From Phoronis australis (taxonomy: Eukaryota > Phoronida > Phoronidae), in assembly GCA_002633005.1 (NCBI GenBank), contig NMRA01000217.1:497952-561951 (forward strand): a stretch of 64,000 nucleotides of DNA. The letters run 5' to 3'. Below the pieces are notes generated by a model that worked only from the letters and a program-made list of their open reading frames with translations, had not been told where the DNA came from and made no database searches. How positions within the stretch are numbered: position 1 is the stretch's first letter; each line of letters starts with the position of its first letter. This document shows, in pieces, positions 1 through 12,400 of the stretch. Position numbers and translations under genes: made by a program.

Positions 1-129
1 GGGGGGGGGCTCAAATCCAATTTCAAGTGTCAAATTCGGAACACGGCGCATTCGTAACGGAACTGTGGCTAAGTCAAAGATGCTATATCTATAAAATCTT
101 TGGCTAAGTATAGGCTCTACCGCGATATC
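1..129. other. Left edge, G-run then unassigned sequence
   Basis: The window opens with a run of ten G, of the kind seen at assembly or low-complexity boundaries. Nothing else in this stretch is recognised. Confidence 0.5.
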
Positions 130-786
130 CCAGGCGACCGGCAGTGGCGCTGCGCACTTCGACTCCGTTTCCGTCGTCTGCTCCACTGTGCAATGAAGAA
201 AATTTACTTCATTTTTTAAAGAAAATGGAACCTGAGTGACGATGAAAAAACAGAAGCTGCTGGTAAGATGTGAATTTTAATCAAAGACTTAGTGAATCAC
301 TCACTTTGGGGCATTTGAAGACTATTTTAAATACGACAAATTTGTTAAGAATTGCTGGCACAAAGTATAAAACGTGTAATAAGCATTACAAAAAGAAGTA
401 GGTTTCGCGCGCTACACTGTGGACCATAAACAAGTAGGTCTCTTAGTATGAGATTAGTAGTTTTAACTACTAAAAATCGTGGTGGTGTAGTGGTAACGCA
501 CGCGCGCTCTTTCCGCCATGTCGTGAGTTTGAGTCTTTGGTACTTGCAGTTTTTCCTGTTTGACACGTTCTCCGTGTTTTGTTGTTTTTTTGCCTTTTTT
601 TCTTGGATAATACTTCAGGAATCAAGGAAAATGCTTTATTTTTTGAGGTAAAAACAGAAAAATTTCCTGGGCGACCTCCCCCCATTCGGTGCTATGCGCA
701 TCTACAATCGTGGTTCAGTTTGCGCAAATGCTTACAGCCGGACAAAATGTTGGCCCCCCCTTGTGATATCCTATATCCGCCACTGA
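130..786 (+). repeat. Dispersed repeat R1, copy a
   Basis: It matches 59702-60398 in the same orientation over essentially its whole length, starting at caggcgaccggcagtggcgc. Both copies hold the tRNA-like segment described separately. The right end, atatccgccactg, looks like the end of the hAT-like MITEs elsewhere in the window (CAGTGGCGGAT termini). R1 may therefore be a longer member of that group into which a SINE inserted. The boundary with R2 is estimated by eye. Confidence 0.75.
479..545 (+). repeat. tRNA-derived SINE head
   Basis: A RNA polymerase III style A box (gtagtggtaacgc) is followed at tRNA-like distance by a B-box-like gtgagtttgagtct. The second copy at 60139-60205 has the better B box, gagttcgagtc. 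The anticodon arm does not fold convincingly and the segment is embedded in R1, so this is a SINE head rather than a working tRNA. Confidence 0.55.
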
Positions 787-2640
787 TTATCACTGTAAAT
801 TGTTGTGGAACAAATATTGGTGATATTTTCACAATCTAATGTCCCTAAACATTTCCAAGTTCAAGTTCGGCTGCTTTCGATTTGAGAATTGGCAAAGGCT
901 GTGGCACATGCGAAATGATGTTAAATTTCCAGCCATGATATCGGGATATGATATTTAATTTCCAGCCACATCAGAGTGTTCTCTATCAAAGGTAAACAAA
1001 TCCCCATTTAGAGTTTCAAAGCCGAAATTGTTCTTGAAACCCTATTTCACACACCACCTCGATTGGTTTTGTGAATTCGCAACAGGTGGCGAAAGCATCG
1101 TTTGAACCTACAGTGTATGTCAAAACTGCTTTATTTTCTGTCTAAATTAAGACCGAAGACCAAAGCCCGACTTCGTTTCCCTGAAAAAGTCTTTTCTGAA
1201 TTTTCGTCTTAACTTAGCCCAAATTTCAGTTTTACACAAATGTTTGATTTAAAATCTTAAATCAGTTTTAATGAAACGAGCATCTAATTAGCTCTTATTG
1301 ACGACGCCCAGCTTTGAAACCAATCATATGCCACAGTCGGTTTACCCGGATAACTGTCAATCAAGTGCAGCGATTGCCTTCTGTATTGTGGAGCACTAGT
1401 AGTTTGTTGCCTGGAACCCTGCATTACTAAGATGAATCGCCGTGACAAGCGAACCTAAAAATCACTTATAATCCGAACCCAAAGAACAGATTGAGATCAG
1501 TTTTGTTAAGTTATGATATTAAATTAAACGTAATTTTTACCGAAGGTGGTTCATGGCAGCTTTAAAATACTCTGTGGTTATACTGCCAGCTGACTGAGAA
1601 CGTCAAGAATCTCAACTTCAAGCTGGGAACAAGGACGTTTCTTTTCATAAATCATGCATATTTGGGATGACCAACGTTTGTAACGACCAATTTGCAAGAA
1701 GCATAAAGAAGATTTATAGCTGATTTGTCATGGTCATTGGTTTAACAGTTGTATTAATTATTTCCCTTTCTAGTCTACGTTAAACAATGCGGAGCATTTT
1801 TAAAGTAATATATACATGTGTACCAGCATATTAATGCATTCTATTTCTGAGAAAATTAAGTCAGCGCAATGGAATATATTCCGCTGGTCGTTATCGTTTC
1901 CGTTTGCAGTAACAGTTCAATAACATTTGAAAATAATGTGTTTAACATCACTCATTCTCGAACGAAATGAATTCACGCCTAGGTGTACGGATGATCCGAA
2001 TAACTCTCGTGGCTATTGACTACGACTGCAAAAGAAAACCTTGAACTTGGTAATCAAAATTTCCGTAAGAATTTTGGCAGCAAATATTGCTTGAAAATCC
2101 TCCAAGGCTTTGGCTAGCTAGAGAGAGAGGTTGACAACGGAAAGACAGAATGCCAAACACGTGAAAATATTAAGCGTAGAGTTGCCTATAGCGCCCCTTT
2201 GGAGATAGAGACAGTGCTGACAATGGGTACATATGAGGTGACGTCAATGAAGCTGGTAAACATTTGTCAGATTTTTCCCAGAAGTTTTGATAACCGAATT
2301 CGTGACACCTCAAAGCTTTAACTAGAGATACAATGTAAATGGAACGCTGCACGAATTTGAATTGTCTCAGTCAATCGGTGCTCAACTATGTTTTTTAAAT
2401 TTTCAGCACAGTTGTGGAAATGTAGACACTGACACCTTTTGTCGTTTCTTTTGATTAAGGTAACTGTGAACCTTTTTTACCAGGCTGTACTTATGTGCAA
2501 TTATCTTAAAATTAGCTCTAACCACTACAAAGTATATATTTTCTGAAAAGTGAATACATTTTCTAAAAAAGATATTATTCTTTTTTTCACGAGATATGCG
2601 TTTTTCAATAAAAAAAATCTTTTGACTTTGAACAGAGATT
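787..2640 (+). repeat. Long dispersed repeat R2, copy a (1.85 kb)
   Basis: It is nearly identical to 27264-29085 in the same orientation; by eye more than nine in ten bases match, with small indels. No long reading frame is shared, so it looks non-coding. It contains TGACGTCA (2239-2246). Relative to copy b it lacks about 8 bases near 1208 that complete an inverted repeat there. It ends where a GAT-rich microsatellite begins, whereas copy b ends at a hairpin. Confidence 0.85.
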
Positions 2641-2740
2641 TTTATGATGATGAAGATGATGATTGTGATGATGATGATGATGATGATGATGATGGTAATG
2701 ATGAAGATGATGATGATGATGATAATAATGATGCATTTCC
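2641..2740 (+). repeat. GAT-type trinucleotide microsatellite
   Basis: Imperfect tandem GAT/GAC/GAA triplets. They produce an artificial aspartate-rich reading frame on the plus strand. Confidence 0.9.
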
Positions 2741-3300
2741 ACGTAGCTTCGCGGATGCACTGGATAGTATGATTTAACGTTGAGTTTAAATAAGATTTTT
2801 ACGAAGGTTCAATAACTGGAAATTTTTAGTTAAAGCACAGGGTTTAGCAAGCACGTATCCACCTTAGCAAGCATCTCATTATATGCACGACTTAGTACAC
2901 CCGTCTTACACAGGCAATATTTTGTTATCACGGCATTAAATGAGTTTTCGCTCACTTGCTCAAATGTATTTATCGACTTTTTCGTTAAGCGTCGGCCGCT
3001 ACGGAAATATACCGGTTAAGAAAATATTTGTGATTTTTTGTTTTTTTCAAGTTACTAATTGAAAGCAAGTGCATTGATCCCGTAAGGACATTAGACATCC
3101 CGTTATGAGACATAAGATTAGGAACTTTAATGGACATCTGATATGCGTGCCTTTGAGAAGAGCGTAGATAATGTCAAAAATATTTTAAAAACTTTAAAAG
3201 GACTACATTAAGCGACAATAAACAATGTGAAGTTGAAAAAAAACATCACCCCATATTACACTCGTTTTAAGATCGGTGTTGCATAAAATACGAAATGCGA
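2741..3300. other. No feature seen
   Basis: AT-rich sequence without a coding signal or a match elsewhere in the window that I could detect. Confidence 0.4.
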
Positions 3301-3329
3301 ATAAACAACAACAACAACAACAACAACAT

Positions 3330-3364
<35 letters not shown>

Positions 3365-3368
3365 ATAA
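3301..3368 (+). repeat. CAA/CAG microsatellite
   Basis: A tandem run of CAA passes into CAG and back to CAA. No reading frame around it looks coding. Confidence 0.9.
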
Positions 3369-3774
3369 CACAAAACATTAAGAATCATGCGCGTACCCAG
3401 CCTTTAATATGTGGGGCTTGAATTTCTGACGATGTGGACCTTTTGCCGACAAAAAAGCAGGAGGACTAAAAAAAGGTACCACCTTCGGAATTGTGAACTG
3501 TGTGTTTACGCCTTTTTTGTGAAGTTTTGCCTCGTTTTCTCGGACATTTTGTTTCTCTGAGGCGGACCTTTGTCCCACTTCGCCAAATGGGGGGGTTCCC
3601 CTGGGTGCGCGCATTAGAATATTAGCAACAGATAGACCTTCGAATTGATTTGTCGGCAAATGCAAAACCGGTCGGGCTTACGTGTACCGATTACAGCTAG
3701 TAGGTTTCATCCTGCGATAGATCTTTGATATTGCCACAATGACTGGATACATGCGTTTTCGTCGCATTAAACTG
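3369..3774. other. No feature seen
   Basis: A minus-strand open frame of 95 codons lies here, but it has no recognisable domain and no paralogue in the window. Confidence 0.35.
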
Positions 3775-3972
3775 GGGGNGGGGGGGGGGGGGCAGCAGCA
3801 GTAGCACCGGCGGCGGTAGCGACAGCAGTAGGAGGAGTAGCAGCAGAAGAGTCAATAGCTGTAGGATGAGAGGCAGCAGCAACAGCAGCAAAAGGAGAGA
3901 CAGCATCAGCAATAACAATACATACGCAGTAGCAACAGGGACAGCAAAACCAGCAACAGTAATAGCAGTAAC
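3775..3972. repeat. Poly-G tract with N, then CAG/TAG-like triplets
   Basis: A G homopolymer contains an N at 3779, so its length is uncertain. Degenerate triplets of CAG, TAG and CGG type follow. The leucine-rich reading frames on the minus strand are by-products of this composition. Confidence 0.8.
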
Positions 3973-4621
3973 TGTTGATTCTTACTGAACGTTTTCTGTA
4001 TTGTAGCACATTTTAATCCAATGAGAATTTCGGTTTGCCAATGGAAATGAAAGACTTTGGGCATGAAGAACATTTCTGATACAAGAGATGGCCTCTTGAA
4101 AGAAGCGCCATCATTTGATTTATTGGCAGACCAGTAGTATCGCGAGCATGATCTGGTTTTGATGTACACGTCGTTTTCGATAGCACAGTAACTGTTTCGA
4201 ATGAGTGTCGAATTATATACGTTTTAAGAAACTGGTTCTTTGTCGACGAGAAATTATTTTTTGTACCTATGTACATTGTTACTACTTTGACGGCAAAGTA
4301 AACAAAATTTAAGCGTTTGACACGCGACACGACAATAACATTCATTAAAGTCCCATCAGTTGAGTTAAAAAAGCTATGAGACTACGAAAACAACTGCAAC
4401 GTACTCTCTAGGGGTTAATCTAAGCTTTTGGAAAGTGTGAAAGTGATAACGCATCTATGCATATTTTTCTTTTATTGTTTTGTTCTCTCTAATAACCCGA
4501 TAAAAACACTTAATCAGTTTGCATTCTGACTTTTAAATTTGAGGTGCATTCAAACTTTGACATCAGTATGTATCCCATAGGTAGCATTATTTAATGTTAT
4601 CCATGTACTTTCCATACTGAC
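3973..4621. other. No feature seen
   Basis: Unassigned AT-rich sequence. Confidence 0.35.
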
Positions 4622-4835
4622 ATGTTGTTTGATTGTCATGCTCTTAAAGGATCGTCGCAGTGTGCATCACCGCTGCACCAACTACAGACAACAATACCAT
4701 TCAAGCAGCAGTGACGGCATCATCAGAGTACTGAACCATCAGCCGAGGAATGGTATTTGGTGGCAAACGATGTTCGATCAGTTCACACCAAGTTATACTT
4801 TAAAGTCAAGACAAGATACATTCTTGTTTCCCAAT
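4622..4835 (+). repeat. Repeat R6, copy a
   Basis: It is homologous to the reverse strand of 12168-12400 at roughly three quarters DNA identity. Both copies keep one open frame of about 65 codons (starts MIVM, later VLNH and a C-terminal SRQ). Protein identity is only about half, which looks like neutral drift rather than coding constraint. At the end of copy b the minus strand reads CAG/GTATGT, a good splice-donor match. Here the same place reads aagttata and no donor remains. Confidence 0.6.
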
Positions 4836-6589
4836 GACATACAACCAATTGCAACAAAAACTGCAGGTGTTGTCCAATAGAGGCTGTTTTTGTTTCCTTA
4901 TCAGAAATCAAGCCTGTTAATAGTTTTATAGGTAACAAAACTAAGAGCCTGCAATAAAATAACTTCGCCAAGCTTCACTAAAACCATCCTGCGTTTGATG
5001 GTGAAAGTCACGCAGACTTGTATGTCCATAGCACTATTTTGCAGCCGTGCTGACGTCATCAACAGGAATGTTTCCTGGAAACAATATTCCACTTCATGTT
5101 GAGGTCAGCTAAAAACTAATGTGCTTTGTATTTTCCGGTTTCACATTTAATTGTGATATCTGAGGACGAGGGCACAGTATTCTTGTTACTGGGTGGTGGG
5201 TACCACCAACTGTTATTGTCACCATCTTGTATACCTGTGGCGGGTGTTGACATGTGTCCTGCGAAGTGAACAGAGCAACCTGTCACATATATTTTGCATA
5301 AGCCTGTGTTAGCAATCCAGTTATTAAGTATTCTCAGTTTCTACACATGTGGTTTTGTGGATTTGGGAACAAGAGTAACAGGTGCCTACCACGATGTAAG
5401 TTAACAACACAATGGTTATGTCACAAGTTATACCTCGTCATCTACTTTGTTAGGAGTGATGCTTGATGTTTTAAACTTTCTCTCATCAGAGTGCTAATCT
5501 CAAGTTGTATATAAGTGTTTAGTTTTGCAGAGTTCAGTTCTAACTTCTAGTCACCTTTGTGGAGTTCATTTTCAATGTTATCCATCAACTTTTGTTGAAG
5601 CTCTCATGTCGTTATTTTACCTGTTTGAGAATCAAAATACAGTAAGTTCTGTCCATCAGTGATAGTACTGAGTTGAAAGTAGACCTGATGTTTGATTTAT
5701 CTCTCTGGCCTCATGAAGGGTCTGTCCAATTGAACATTATTCCAGAGGGTCAAAACATTTCAGTGGCTGTGCCAGTAAACTCGACTTCGACAGAGCTGAA
5801 AATATGATATCCGTGGTTCAAATTCCATTGATACATGCCCCGGCAAGACTCCATTCCCTTCAGGGCGAGGAATCTATACCCCGCAAAATAAACTGAAACT
5901 GGCTAAAGGACACATTTATTTTTATTTTGTCAATTTTCACCACCACGTGGATCAACAGCGGCAAGCGCTTATTGATCAAGTACATTATTGTTGGTTTACT
6001 TATTAAAAGTAAGATGTCTGGGTCTCATACACTGCATATGCGTGCCGTGACGGTCTATACATTCATTTAATCAATCTACTGTGAAAAAGACTTGATAGAT
6101 AGCTGAGCAGTGAAAGTTTCTCTTGATAAGTCAGTCAGCATTTGCTGCCGCTGTATACCCATTGATCTCAAGGCAATTGTCCCGCGGTCATTGGTAGTCA
6201 TGAGAAGTTTGTGCTTGCCTTGTTTATCCCTCAGGCATCTTTTGTTAGTGGAGCATAAAACTCGCTAGGTCTATGACCGCATACTTCCTGTGTTTCTCAT
6301 TAAAGTGCCTGTGTTGTCCGTAAGTGTAAAATATTGTAATAAGGGTATAATATACATGTAACTGAGCATGAACGCTGACACACTAACAGCAAAGATACGG
6401 TGCAAAGATAACAACCATTGGGTACAGCTAACAGCGTCGTTGCTAGTAGGGTAGCAGTCTCACCTGAGGCGGCTCTCGGACATGGGAGGGTACAGCTAGA
6501 GAGAAGTGGCTTACAAAACACTGGTGACGTCCAGGGAATTGGGCAGTTCTCCCGGGCTGTGGTATTCTCAATGCACATTTTGCCATTGG
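4836..6589. other. No gene seen
   Basis: AT-rich sequence with one TGACGTCA at 5051-5058. No coding signal is recognised. Confidence 0.35.
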
Positions 6590-6665
6590 CCTATAATGGG
6601 CGGCGCAGCACTAAAATAAGTGGTGGGAGGCTGTAGTCCCAGCAGCCCCCTATGGTCTATTGGCC
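6590..6665 (+). repeat. Short dispersed repeat (tgggcggcgcagcact)
   Basis: It matches 55300-55372: gggcggcgcagcact, then a purine-rich stretch, then cagccccctacgg-like sequence. It may be a decayed MITE end. Only about 70 bp are recognisable. Confidence 0.55.
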
Positions 6666-7964
6666 TATTGGTACATATCTTCATCACATCATAACCTTTG
6701 ATAACATAATACTGCATCATCCCAGAGCTTTAACATTGGAAACAATGGCAGCATGACCGCTTACCACGTACCCTTACACGTGGTACTGTTTTGTTAAGTT
6801 CAAACAACAGTGCCAGCGTGCGGTTTATCAGTAAGCAATGAGAAACTGAACAAACATTGAAAGTCATTGATAGAGTTACGTTGTTAGCACAGTAACAATT
6901 AAATGCAGCTATTAATACCTATTCTGTCAATGATGAAACTCAACTTTTCATTTAGACCACTTGCCAGTATAAAATTGGCCTCAACTTGTTCCTTTTTTCA
7001 AATGAGGCATGTTGATGTTGTGAAGCTGACACTTTGTTATTGCGCGAAACCATGCTACGTGAGTAGAATGACATGCCGTTACAAGTCAGATCAACCTATA
7101 GAGACTGTTTCAAGTAATAAAACGTGCTAGTCATTTCCAAGAAAGAATTTGAGATCAATTTCATACTAACGGTAAATGGTTTAAACAAAGAAACTGGTTT
7201 TAGTCGTGATGGAGTGGAAGGCGGACTGATATCCACTTTAAATACCAACAATCATCGAGCATAGAGTTTTTACAAGAACGTACACGAACTTTTGTTGCCG
7301 ATGATGATTATACCGATGACCCAGAAAAAGAGGACATGGGCAGAGATCCAAAACCCTTTAAGATGACAGTAATGACGTTTTTAAGAAGGCACCAGTTTAA
7401 ATTTCATTTTGAGGCCTTCGTATTGCTAACTCATACTTGAATAAATGAGTCCGAAATAGGATGTAACTGCCCTGCTTGTTGTCATACGGGACAAAAGACT
7501 ATGCTGGGCAGTTAACAAAGGAGCCAAGTGTTATCGCACGTTCAGCACCCCTCACGTTTGGAAAAGTTGCTGAACGACAGAACGCCGTCATGAGATCGCA
7601 AAATAAAAAGGAGGTCCACCTTCCCATCACAACCTTTTCCTTCCCAGTTCTCTTCCCTCCCTCGCATTTTTGGGTCTGTCCTGCCAATCACAAAGGTCTG
7701 ACTATAGTTACGAGGCTCATTCCCATCAGTAGTGTATTAGCGCTATAAAATCGCCTTTAGAATAAACTGCACGTCATTTAAAAAGGATACTAGACCCCAT
7801 ATTGATGATTTCAAGCAATTTTTGTTCTGTCACTTGCTAATGCATCATTGACGTCAGTGTTGAAAGATAAAGCAGGAATCAACTAAAAACTTATAACCCC
7901 TATCTTACAAATTGGATATTTTTCCTTTAACTTGAAATTTTAAAAATCAACCGTCAGCTGCTTG
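6666..7964. other. No gene seen
   Basis: Small open frames only. TGACGTCA lies at 7849-7856. Confidence 0.35.
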
Positions 7965-8095
7965 TCCCTTAGTCAAGTTTTCTCCCACAAGGCAAAAAAC
8001 ATAGACAAAGCTCATTTTCCTTATATGGATAATGTGACCTTTGGTCTTGAATGTAAACAAAACAATTGCGATTCTAAGCAGCTGCCAGAATGACG
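7965..8095 (-). repeat. Repeat R5, copy a
   Basis: The reverse complement matches 30112-30270. Shared blocks include attgttttgtttacat, aaaggtcaca and gccttgtggga, with small gaps. The function is unknown. Confidence 0.55.
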
Positions 8096-10400
8096 CCTTC
8101 GAGCGCAGGAGTGCAATCCATGTATATTATTAGGAGAGGAGATTTTGAGAACTGGATTGGGATGAAAGCATAACTTCAACGGAATTTTGTTATTTTAGAT
8201 GTATTGGGCTAACCAGATAGTCCTAGCAAAGCCTTAGTTAGTGAACTAAGAAAACGCAAGCTCAGAATCACGCAAAGGTAAGCCCGCCAAATGATATGTG
8301 AAACTGCATTTTCGTGCCATGTTGCGTCACCGCGAGACCCCAGCACAAACAACAAAAGGCCGTTAACAGTTTTATTGAATAGGGGTCCGAATAGAATACC
8401 ATTGCGTGCGGGTGTTATTCGCAGCTGTTTAAATTAAAAGGTGTTTCTCGCGGTGACGTAGACAAGAGCAAGCCAATACGCCAAGCAGTTAGTTACATTT
8501 GACAATTTATGGCACTAGTTGGCTAAGAGCGATGCTCTTAACATGCTATAGGAACCAAATTTACAGGTGTTCTGCTTTTCAAATAAAGCAAATTTGACGA
8601 TTTCTCTAGAAATACTTGCAATATTCAACATGAATAATTGTCACGTTAGCATCCCCAAGAACAGTTTAAAAGGTTTTTTACGAGTTTTCGGGTTCCACGC
8701 CTCTTTAAATTAGGTTCACAGTCAACTAGCTGCATTCAACGTTTAAACAATTGTTAAATTGTCAACGGGTCAACAGTACTTTCGTGGAAAATTGAAGTTA
8801 AATTTTGCCGCAGTTACTGAGAACTGCACATTCATCTACGACAATATTTTGCTGATACGGTGGTTCGAGGTGAGTTTGGTAAGTTAGAAAGAATGTGATT
8901 GAGAGGTTTATTGTAAGATAAAGTAATAATGTACAAAAACGATAGTATAGTAGTTTATAAAATACCTTTCTAAGATAACGAAGATGGGCAACAAAAAAAA
9001 CGCCATTAATTTTGTCAAGATGGGGAAATTTAACTCGTGGCCTCACAGTTGTGCACGTGCTATTGCGCAAGAGACCACTGATCATCTACTCATCAAGGAT
9101 AATTTCTACGACTGAAAAATGACAGTGATGAGATGTTTTCTTCGAGCTTGAACATTGAGACGCGAAGTTCAAGACGTCTTCACCTCCGGCACAACACTCA
9201 CATCAGTCAAAGAGTACTGGACATTAAATAGTTACAAATGGAAACACCAGGTTAAAAGGTTGAGAACACTGTTGAATGTACTCTAGTTGTTACATGTACG
9301 TGTACGGTGGTGCGGACAAAGTCCTAACATATAAAAAACACATATCTATCAATCATATTGTTTGTTCTTTGGCGATGACAGAGCACATTACAGGAGAAAA
9401 TGTGTTCGCTAGTCGCGTGTGACAAGAACGAGTTGCCATGGCAACAACAGTTGAGTGCGAGTATAAACATGAGGGGCACACATAGAAACGGACAGTTGGA
9501 AACAATACACACAGGTAATTTGTGCATTATAGGTAAACTGAGGTAAGTGACTGGCTTTCGATAAACTTCACTTCATTTTCCTAACAGAGAGCGCGACAAA
9601 ATAGCTTTTGTTTAAACAATGGAATTGTCGCCCTTTCATTCCCCAAAGAATTTAAGATTTGAAGCAACACAAGACTAAAGGTTATACCTCTTAACTATAT
9701 TGCCACTGTAAGTTTGCTGTTTGTATGCAGTGAGGGTGCGACCCCATTCCCTGTAAACAGCGTATCACCAGCTAGAGAAAATGGACGAAAAGTTATGATT
9801 ATATGATTTTGAGAAATCTCAACAAGAAATCAGTACACCAAGCCCAATATCAGCAAACTACTCGTATTTTCATTTCCAAAATATCGTTAATCTTGAAGAT
9901 TTGATTTTGGACTTAACGCTAACCTACCAATTGCAGCTGATCCGTGACCATGTTATTCCACTTACCAGTGTATTTGCACATTTTTAGCTTCTGAAGAAGG
10001 AAAATGAATTAAAACCACTGAAAGCAGATATAAACCTACCGTCTATTACATTTTTTTTTCAAAAATTGGCCTCAAAATTTTCCTCAGTGAAAACAGGTGT
10101 GATTTGGGTTTTGAAAGAACTGTCTCTTTATTATTGCTAGAATTTTCCGACAGAGTGATAAAAATTACAAATGTGGTCCTCCGACAGATCACACGTTTGT
10201 TCTCACTTTAAGTTTAATAAATCGATCCCCAATAGAATCTGATTTCCGTCAACAACAAAACCATCAGAACCATCAATGACTCAAGTAAACGCTTCAGATT
10301 ATTAGTGGGTGTTGGCAAACTCTAAAATCTCGAATTCATAAATAGCGCATCTACGCATTGCCGTCTCATTCCTCAGCAGTTTTGGATCTAATATATTTAA
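8096..10400. other. No gene seen
   Basis: AT-rich sequence without a recognised gene. It ends in the TTAA (10397-10400) that abuts the Kolobok-like element. Confidence 0.35.
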
Positions 10401-11821
10401 GGAGAATGCCACCAAAACAACGTACTTTGTATCAATTCATATCGAGTAGTCCCACTCGATAACGGCAAGTTCAGTCCTTTTACCTGATACCAGACGCCAG
10501 ACGGAGGTGCTGACATTAACCAATGACGTTACAGGTTCTAAAACAAGCTGTTAAGTTATCGCTTGACTTCATCACTTTACACCAATAAATCAATAAAAGG
10601 CGATGCAAACCCCTTACAAATACAATAAGATCTTAAACAAACAAGTTGTTTTATTTCGCTGTTACGGATTTATAGAAATTTTAAACCTACCATAGCCTAC
10701 AAAGTTCGGTAGGCCAGCTTACGAGGTCGATCGCAGGAAGTTTACAACTCTTCGGTGATAAATTAGAATTATTCTTCGTGAAATAAAGCCAGAACAGCAT
10801 AGCCGGGTGTTGTAGTTTTAGATTTTTTCTTCAGTTTTAAACACACAACATGCTCGTTTTAACCCAGTGGCCCGTAATCCGAGTAGGTCCGTCGCCTGCG
10901 GCCGGACTAGACACGAACATAAACCAGCCGGGTTAGCCGGCTGCCAAAGTTGAAAATTTTAATTTTATAAGTTTAAAAACTTTCAGATACTAAAAGACTA
11001 GACTAGTGAACCAAAGAAATAATGTGCACGAGAATATTTTGGTAAAACCGCCGTAAAATTACAAATATACCTTCCCCGTCGGGGGTCGCGAAGCCAGGTT
11101 CCCCTCACGCAGAACCGTAAAGGACAAAAGGTGTGCAATAACATGATCAGAATAATGTTTATATACAGGTGTATCAAAAAGATTTCTGTAACGGCTGACT
11201 ATACCATATAAAATCGAGTTCTTGTTTCACAACAGCTTTCTGTCAGCGTTCAAAATTAGCATGCACTCACACAGCCACGGGTGCCTTGTCAATTAGTTTT
11301 ATTGCATTTGAAGCCGGTAACGCACTATGATTTATTCATTGTTCGTTTCTCAAAACATTTGCACTCATGACCACTTCAGAGGCATTGCAAAATGTATCTA
11401 CTTCCGAGACACTTTTTCAGCTTCATTAAACGTGGGTTAGGGTAAGAATAATTCATTTTGAAACAGAACAATGACGGCCACAAACTCGGAGATATTTCAC
11501 GGCCTCATACTTGGTATTAACGTCGTACTTTTCATTCTTTACTACCACAAGCCACTTCCGAAGCATTTCGGGTTGGCGAGAAAATCGAAAAATCGATATA
11601 CCCGCTTTCCTTGCAGCTTCGGAGTTCGCGCAATCGGGAACGATACAGCACACCATAGCGGCACACACTCAGCTGATGAACCACTGACGTCGCCGTGCAC
11701 TCCCCTCCCTCACAGGTTGACGTGACACCTCTCCCCGAGGTAAGATTGATCGTATACGAGGTGGTGTGGATATAAACCGATTAAGACGGTAAAAAACAAA
11801 ATAAATCGGGTGGCATTCTCC
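10401..11821. mobile_element. Kolobok-like non-autonomous DNA transposon, copy 1
   Basis: A 1421 bp element with a perfect 13-bp terminal inverted repeat, GGAGAATGCCACC at the left and GGTGGCATTCTCC at the right. Each end is flanked by TTAA (10397-10400 and 11822-11825). TTAA duplication together with a THAP zinc-finger frame is what is known of the Kolobok superfamily. piggyBac also duplicates TTAA but is not known for THAP domains. No transposase catalytic region is visible, so it could move only with help from another element. Related copies lie at 31008-32379 and 61419-63036. Unlike them it lacks an internal segment of about 190 bp carrying an acidic exon. Superfamily assignment is an inference. 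Confidence 0.75.
11453..11656 (-). CDS. THAP zinc-finger reading frame inside the transposon
   Basis: A 67-residue frame from the ATG at 11656 (MVCCIVPDC...). The pattern fits a C2CH THAP domain, the DNA-binding module of P-element-, Kolobok- and PIF-type transposases and of host THAP proteins. A cysteine pair lies near residues 3-9, a tryptophan after RK follows at mid-domain, and a VCGRH block near the C-terminus supplies C-x2-H. The frame stops soon after that block, so the AVPTF segment that usually closes a THAP domain is missing. An upstream GTG extends the frame but is not a credible start. Of the three transposon copies this one keeps the most complete domain; the other two have frameshifts and a changed C-terminal part. 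It is probably a leftover transposase first exon rather than a host gene. Confidence 0.55.
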   Translation of the reverse strand: MVCCIVPDCANSEAARKAGISIFRFSRQPEMLRKWLVVVKNEKYDVNTKYEAVKYLRVCGRHCSVSK

Positions 11822-11825
11822 TTAA

Positions 11826-12167
11826 AGTATGGACTTGATTTCAAACCCCAATATTCTCTGATTTTAAAGTCAACATTAACAATGTAACAGCTGCAAAATC
11901 ATCCTTTAAAATTGAAAAAAAACACGTTTTTGAGAGGGCGTTCATTTGAAGGAATAGCACGATCAGATGCCCGTTTCATGGACCCTTTTCTTTCTCAACT
12001 TAGACTGCAATCTAAGTAACTTAAGACCAATACACCGTATGCCAAAACCGTCTACCCACACGGCAACTAATCTTGAGAAATAACTTGATACACAGGGTAC
12101 AAAATCCTCTTTCTGACCCACAGTGGGACTGCAAAACACGTCTACTGAGCTATAATAAAACCGGTTC
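11826..12167. other. No feature seen
   Basis: Unassigned sequence right of the transposon. Confidence 0.35.
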
Positions 12168-12400
12168 TATTACATGAGTGTTTTTTGCCGTGACATCAAA
12201 ACATACCTGGGTATGAAGTAAGCGAACATCGTTGGACACCAAAGTGGATTCCTCTGCAGATGGTTCAGTACACTTATTATGTTCTCAGTGCTGCTTGAGT
12301 CGTGTCGTTTGCTGCTGGTGCAGCAGTGATGCGCACCCCGAAGATCTTTTAAAAACATGACAATCATACAGAATGCCAGTCTGAGCATTACTTTCTATCT
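12168..12400 (-). repeat. Repeat R6, copy b
   Basis: Inverted homologue of 4622-4835. The minus-strand frame reads MIVMFLKD, then VLNH, then FIPR, and is followed by a CAG/GTATGT donor-like site. A genuine exon that was later copied as a repeat cannot be excluded. The divergence pattern gives no support for protein constraint. Confidence 0.6.

Noticed and set aside
479-545. Functional tRNA gene
   Set aside because: A and B boxes are present but the anticodon and acceptor stems do not form, and the segment is part of a dispersed repeat.
2550-2777. Aspartate-rich 75-codon frame
   Set aside because: Product of the GAT microsatellite.
3697-4009. Leucine- and proline-rich minus-strand frames
   Set aside because: Product of degenerate CAG-like triplets and a G-run containing an N.
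10401-11821. piggyBac element
   Set aside because: TTAA flanks fit, but the ends do not start with the CCC/CCY usual for piggyBac and a THAP frame is present, which fits Kolobok better.
4629-12388. A two-member gene family (65-codon frames)
   Set aside because: The DNA of the two copies is about three quarters identical but the proteins only about half, as expected for drift in a repeat.
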